Assembly (NCBI GenBank): GCA_026120035.1
Contig: JALRME010000001.1
Span: 1,811,909-1,875,908, forward strand
Reading direction: 5' to 3'
Source of the DNA: Coleophoma eucalyptorum
Lineage: Eukaryota > Ascomycota > Leotiomycetes > Helotiales > Dermateaceae
Length of the DNA stretch: 64,000 nt
Part shown: positions 58,372 to 64,000 of the stretch, in pieces
How positions within the stretch are numbered: the first letter of the stretch is position 1
How the letters are laid out: each line of letters begins with the position of its first letter
Notes under the pieces: generated by a model
Seen by the model: the letters and a program-made list of their open reading frames with translations, nothing else
Databases searched by the model: none
Told to the model about the DNA's origin: nothing
Program-made: the position numbers and the translations under genes

Positions 58372-61300
58372 TCAGTGGCTCAGAACACTTTTGCGCTCGT
58401 GTTCATGCTTGAGGTTAGCAACCTCGACGCCCTCCATCTCGCTCGACTCCAGCTTCATCCCAGTGCCGTTGACCTCTTCCATTGCTGGCACCGACGTTCC
58501 GTTCTCCGTAACCACTGCATTGACAGAATCAGTGCCGATCGGGTCGTTGATTGCGTGAGCGCTTGTGTTTATAGCGAGTCGCTCTGCAAGTCCACTTTCC
58601 ATATCCTCCAGCATCGCTTCTTCATTCTCCCTCATTAGATCTTCTTCCTGCCGTTTCAACTCGGCAGCTTCTTCCAGCTCACGTTGTTCCTCGGCCTGTT
58701 GAAGTTCGTCACCTTCGGCGTAGTCAGGTCCATCGGCTGGAGGTGGTGGTGGCGGTGGTGGCGGACTGGGCTCTTGGGAGTCCTTGAGCCTTTTGTGCGT
58801 TTCCTCCTCTACTAGGCCTGCATCGTCATCTCTTTTTCGCTTCAGATCCGAGTCCGCTGGCGTAATGACAGTTGGAGTTGCGGGTGCCGAGTTGAATGCT
58901 TGCCGCGAGTCGTCTTCATCGTCAGACACCTGTATATCTACTTCGTCTTCCAGCTTCTCCTCGGCTTCTTCTACATCCTTCATCTTGTCTGAGCTAACAG
59001 TGTCAACCTTGGCCGTTGTCCCATTGGCAGCTTCCTTTAGCTTTCGCTCCGCCCGCTCTGTCTTCTTTTTGTCCATGACCTTCTTCTTTTCCACCGCCTT
59101 CTCAAAGTAGTCTCGCACGTATTTCTTCACCTTCTTCTCCTGCTTCTCTGAAATCTTGGTTGGGTCTTCAACCCGATTGTTCTTGAAATCGGACGCGACG
59201 AGCTTTTTGCCCACTTCCTTGGCAAACTTTTTCAAGTCATCCTTCGGAAGCTTGCTTGAGTACTTTTGCATAACATGCTTGATGTGGGGGAAGAGCTATT
59301 GGGAGCGTTAGCCTCATAACGGTTCTTATCAAGAAGTATTCATACCGTATTCTCATAGAGTTTCATTTGCTTTTCTTGTGGTAAAGACCGCCACTTTTCA
59401 GGTTTGCTCTTCTTTTCCTTCGGCGTCGACACAGACGCTGGACCGCTTTGAGACTTTGGGGTTTGTGAGCTTGGATCAGACTTGGTAATGCTGTCAATAA
59501 TATCTTGCAATGCTTTTGCAGTTTGTAGGCTCTTCAGTGGAGCCTTCGGAGCAACTGGAGCTTCTGGAGCAGGGTGGAACGGCCTCTGCCAAGTGGTCTG
59601 TCCACCTTTGCTGTAGTAGTAAGTGTTGCCAGAAGAATCTTGCGCCGTAAACCATCCCGCAGGTAATTGTTTAGGAGGTGGTCGCCGTTGAGGAGGCCGT
59701 GTGGGGACGAAATTATTTCTCTGCGGTACAGAATTCCGTGGCCCAGTTGGTGCTATGATTGCTGGAGTAGGGGAGGCTGTGGCTTCTTCCTTCTGACCCG
59801 AAGCTCGACGTTCAAACACTGGCTGAGCGTTGGGATCAAACTTCTTCCTTGGTATTCGGTAGGCGACCTCGAGTTTACCCCACTCCTCCAGAAGTCGTTT
59901 CGCCTCAAAGGCAACATCCTCGTGCTCAGAGTCTACAAACTTTTCAATCGTTGGTTCGATTTTTGAATCGCTGATCTTGTTCCTCGTAAGCCGTGGGAAT
60001 TTATATAGAATGTCAAACACTTGTAGGACGACATTATTGTCTTCGGAATAAGTCGTCAAAGTTGTACGCAATATTTGGTAGCCGTGCATCTGCACCACGC
60101 GATTTCGAACCCGGTCGTCGTCACTACGTTGGAGTCGGCTCAGCAGTTTTACTGCAATCCATTTCTCCTTGCACTGCATCAAAGTGGCCATAACCTTCCG
60201 GACGCCATCCTCATCAAGTCCTTTGGGTTGCACATTGTTGACATATTCTTCATCGTCCTCGCCCGTCTTCTTCTTGCGAGGTTTCTTTGCTACAGCTGTG
60301 TCCCATCCGTCACCATCATCGATACCGAGGGCTTCGATCGTAGCATGAGAAAGTTTTGTCGCCCGTTCAGTCTGGGTTTTACCGCCAATGAAGCCTGTGC
60401 AATTAGGTTCCCCACAATAGCAAGGTTGCGGATCAGCGCCGTATCGGTCAACGTTGTAATTGAACACCAATTCCTCACCAGCCTTGATGCGTCGCTCAGC
60501 AAAAATACCCATGCGCAGCTTTTCCCCCACCACCCATTTGTCGACGTAGCAATTGGGATTGCAGGAGTGATTGCAGAATCTGCCCAGATTACCTTTCTTT
60601 GTTGCGTCAACAAACTCGCTTTTCGTAAGTGACATAAAATAGAAATGCTTGATGCCTTCCTGATCGTACTGAACCATTCGCCGCCTGAAAGCCGGCTCGT
60701 TGATGACTTCTCCGATGTATTCAAAAATGAAATCATTTGGTTGGAGATCAGTATTTGCTCGTAGTCCATAGCCCTTCTTTTCTGTCTTGATCACTGACAC
60801 ATTGGCGTACTGCTTACGTTGAAAGCGCTGATTCTGACAATCGAGTCCACAGTTGCAATCTTTTGCGACACACTCCATCTTTGTTGCACGATTGATACAG
60901 TCGGAATCTTCGCCGCACGCATGGTTTTCGCCATCCCCTTCAATAGATTAGCATATACATATTCCAGCATCTGTAGAAGGATTTGCCTACTCCATTCTTC
61001 GGAACAGTCGCAATCTAAAGCATCGTGTTCAGAATAACCCATATACTTAGAGCCATAGATGCAGTCACGGATGGGCTGAAAGCCAGAGGTTGCCTCCTCT
61101 GTAGAATCTTCTACGTCGTTGAAAAGAGGTGCTGCCCGAGATATTATCTTCTGTGATGATTTTCGTGATAGCTTTGGTGCTTTGCCTGGCTCCACCGTAA
61201 CGGTTATGGCCCCCCCTATGATTTCTTCTTGCACGTCCTCAAATTTGGGTGTCCTGTCATCGCTTTGCAGACTCGTTGGCGATTGTGACTCATGTTTCAC

Positions 61301-61462
61301 GTCGATTTCGGAGGCAGATGGTGATTTCTGAACATCCTCAAGCGGGGACGGATGTGTGCCATTTCTACCATTGTTCTCTTCCATGGGCCCTCCCTCCAGC
61401 TTCATATCGCTGAGAGCTGCGTCCACGGCGCGTGGTCCTCCATCTTGACCTTCTTCTGCCAT
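58372..61462 (-). CDS. SET2: histone H3 Lys36 methyltransferase Set2
   Basis: Exons 60991-61462, 59346-60937 and 58372-59295 give 995 aa. Order of domains: disordered N-terminus to about 140; AWS with [21 protein letters not shown] spanning the first splice joint; SET about 205-325 ([45 protein letters not shown]); post-[13 protein letters not shown]; a helical middle region; WW at about 581-614 ([20 protein letters not shown]); and SRI about 670-770 ([20 protein letters not shown] across the second joint), which binds the phosphorylated RNA polymerase II tail. It methylates H3K36 during elongation. The final 200 residues are acidic and coiled, with an eight- or nine-residue proline run. The WW plus SRI layout and length match filamentous-fungal Set2. 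Confidence 0.96.
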
Positions 61463-64000
61463 CGCAAAGACTAGATCGAGAGGTCCCTCGCTGGTTATAA
61501 TATTAGGACGCGCCTCTCCCTCCTATACACACTGGACAGCTAGGGTGGTGCAAGCAAAATCTTGCCGTTCTGCACTTGAGCAATTCATGCACTCGCGTCA
61601 ATCGCGATGGGCCTTAGAAGTCGACTGTACCATATACTTAACCAGCCGTGGCAATCCACGGCGCTGGTTTGAGGTCAAAGGAGTGATTGCGCTTGATGGC
61701 GATTTATGGAGGTGGGGATTGGTGAGGACGTGATGGGTTGTGGGTTCTGGAGATATTGATGGATTTCGAGTGCCGGTAAGGCGGACATTGAAGTCGTGAT
61801 TGTGTGAATGAGCGTGAAAGTCTCGAGGCGCAAGATGTCGAAATAGTCTCAATGGAGAGACGGGTGAATGTGCCTATACCTCTGCAACATCGCAGGTCCA
61901 AGCTTCGGCCGAAGACACACAGTCTCGAAATTTGTCACGTAGGTAATCAGGTAGTCCACCCCCAAAGTCGGCCACAGGAGTTGGTAAAGTTGAAGATCAG
62001 AGTAGATTTCTGGTTCTGAAGAGAGAAGTACACACGAACACGGCTGCTTTTAGCGCCTCGGCAAATATCATCTATTGCCCCAAATCCTCGCCTTCAATGA
62101 TCAAGACAGCGGTTTATCAGGCTTTTGAGAAAAACTTCCAACAGCCTGTGCTGGATCTGATCTGTTGTCCTCTGTTCCCAACCACAGATAAAATGCTAAC
62201 AACAGGCATTTTTCCCCCAGAATTCCATCGCCAACAACTGCGTAGATGTAATAAAAGAGAAATACCACCACTTACCATGCTTACCTCACGCATAACAAAA
62301 GCGATTGTTGACAAACAACCGGCCTCTTCTTGGATGCCTGAAACTGAGACTTTAAGGATGCATCTTCCCATGGTCCACAGGAGCCTTGCACAAAACAGGT
62401 TCTCCGCAGCCTGCCTTGTCCAAAAGCCTGAATGGCCAGATTTCTGAAAAGCCATGATTGTGATTGTGTACCCAATTTGTCCACTCCTGTCTCAGAAGTG
62501 CAGTCCTCCTACGTATATTCATATCTTGTCTTTACCGTCGGACAACCGCTCGATACCAAGTTGGGAAGTAAAGAGAGGGTTTGGATTGTGAATAGTGCTC
62601 AATCACAACGCCTGCAAATAATGGTACCGTGCAAACCGTGTACTCTGTAGCACTTCCAGCTCATGTTCTCGACGGGCGCCACCTGATGATTAAGGTAAAG
62701 ACGAAACCAGCGATAAAAGAACTTTCTATGTACCTATTAATCCTCTTGGCTCGACTGCATGAAGCACGGAAGATGTGTGCGCCAGAAAAGTGCGGTATCT
62801 GCAGGCAGGTATGATTGAATGGCGGTGAGCAATATCAACTCCTCCGCAAGTCGTAAATACCAGCTATTTCGCACGAGGGATAAGTTGGCAGAGTTCGGGG
62901 TTCTTACAGATCTAGTAAGACAATCAGCATCTAGCAAGGATGGGATGTTCAAAGCTCGATGGGAGAAAGAACCTGTTCATGATGTAGTAACGAGCGAGGG
63001 ACTGCCACGTTCTCCTGCAGCACTGGCGCGAATTGCGGATCTGCTTTGATGAAAATAGTATAAAGGAGCCAGGAAGCCAGAAGAAATCCAGAAATCCTAA
63101 AGGTTAACTGCTCCCATGTACGCTATCGTTTGAGGGACGTATGAGGTCTGCTGGCGCTGTCAAAAGCCCGGGGATGTGAACAACTGCGCAGGTCATCTCC
63201 AGCGCCAGTCTCGTCTCCAACCGTTAGGCAGCTCGGCATTCGTGCGGAATACGGCCCTACCATGTGGATCTTTCCATTGAGTCGAAGGGAGTCCATCGAC
63301 TCGATGAGGCTGTACGGTCGAGAGGTCGTGGTGGGGAATGCGATAGTCAATCTGATCAGATCTGGGCGGTGATCTGAGCGAAAGTCACAAATGCGCTAGG
63401 AAGTTGATTGGCCCACGCTCAGCAGCTCCTGTCCAATTGCTTGCTAGAAGTTGCTCTCCGTCCAGCAGAAAGGCAACCAATGGCAACATCTATTCTGCCT
63501 CCCTTACTAGACGAGTAAACGACGACGCTACATCATTTGTATCCGAGTCAAGTCTTGGGGGAGCTGGACAAGGAAATAATGACAAGTTTTGGGTGTGTTC
63601 AGACAACTGCTTGGGCTTGCTCTGAAGCAGTTAGCGAATATGCAAGAGCCGGATTGTTAAAGCTCTTTGCAGTCGAGCTGCAGCAGCCCTTAGGAATTAA
63701 TCCAGTCGGAGTCATTCAGGCTCAAGAGACGCATGCATGTTGTGCATGCTTCATTTCCTTATGACCATCTTCACAGAGGCCGACCGCACCGTTTTGTACA
63801 GCATCTGACGGCTTCGACGCTGACTTTGGCCTGACTGGGTGGTCGCGTTACGACTTAAAGGGTAAGAGCCCAGTGCAAGGAAGCTGGTACTTCTGCTTGT
63901 CAACACGACAATGCGACTGCGACTGCCATAACTTCCACTGCTACAGCAAAATCACGCTCTTTATTGGCACCATTGTGATCGTTGATTCTACCCTTCTCAT
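61463..64000. other. 2.5 kb region without convincing gene
   Basis: Contains the SET2 promoter (its first 150 bp or so). An ATG-started 76-codon frame at 62819-63049 has reasonable composition but no recognised similarity and an overlapping antisense frame. Nothing else was supported. Confidence 0.45.

Noticed and set aside
62819..63049. 76-codon frame with plausible composition
   Set aside because: No similarity recognised and an antisense frame of equal length overlaps; not enough to call a gene.
1..64000. Transposons, CRISPR arrays, rRNA, tRNA genes, metabolite gene cluster
   Set aside because: Read for transposase or reverse-transcriptase motifs, spaced repeats, tRNA A/B boxes, and synthase or P450 genes; none could be supported. 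tRNAs are easy to miss by eye.

Overview
This window is nuclear DNA from a filamentous ascomycete fungus (Pezizomycotina; Leotiomycetes is my guess). Genes are compact and on both strands. Most introns are 40-130 nt with GT..AG ends, and CTAAC/CTGAC branch-site-like boxes are visible in many of them. There are no operons. The gene set is typical of filamentous fungi: a fused MoaA-MoaC gene, an EBP-family protein, a long-chain alcohol oxidase, and a Bni4-like C-terminus. Exon boundaries were worked out by reading splice sites and checking that reading frames join; none were tested against transcripts.

Layout. 1-1.5 kb: 3' part of a Bni4-like gene (+). 2.4-3.5 kb: SWC5 (+). 3.6-6.1 kb: a kappa-class glutathione transferase (-) and an HSDL2-type short-chain dehydrogenase (+), divergent from a 410 bp promoter; both proteins end in AKL, a peroxisomal targeting signal. 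7.2-12.3 kb: YTA7/ATAD2 ATPase (+). 12.3-15.7 kb: gene-poor, low-complexity DNA ahead of a class I cAMP phosphodiesterase (15.8-18.8 kb, +). 20.3-20.9 kb: a small basic, Ser-rich protein. 22.4-23.6 kb: fibrillarin NOP1 (+). 24.5-30.3 kb: a 1,916-residue DH/PH (RhoGEF-like) protein (-) with a DDGIRVxP repeat. 32.2-33.2 kb: EBP-family sterol isomerase-like protein (-). 34.4-36.1 kb: Wdr8/WRAP73 (-), divergent from cnxABC (36.4-38.6 kb, +). 41.0-42.1 kb: possible RRM-like protein (+). 42.8-44.7 kb: multi-spanning membrane protein with an AT-hook (-). 45.1-45.8 kb: ARL3/ARFRP1 GTPase (+). 46.1-47.2 kb: beta-carbonic anhydrase (-). 47.9-49.2 kb: FYVE-finger protein (-). 49.2-52.9 kb: no gene seen, but a 123 bp tandem duplication. 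52.9-55.3 kb: long-chain alcohol oxidase (+), ending in ARL. 55.9-57.4 kb: GABA transaminase (-). 58.4-61.5 kb: SET2 (-). 61.5-64.0 kb: no convincing gene.

Genes that may work together. SWC5 (H2A.Z exchange), YTA7 (nucleosome handling) and SET2 (H3K36 methylation) are chromatin factors, scattered rather than clustered. The transferase, the dehydrogenase and the alcohol oxidase carry PTS1 tails, and CCTCGG boxes (the FarA/FarB fatty-acid regulator site of Aspergillus) lie upstream of each. The most striking signal is in cnxABC: the donor splice site sits inside the codons for the C-terminal Gly-Gly-stop of the MoaA domain. Retaining or removing one intron would therefore switch between a Gly-Gly-ending MoaA and a MoaA-MoaC fusion, the logic known from human MOCS1.
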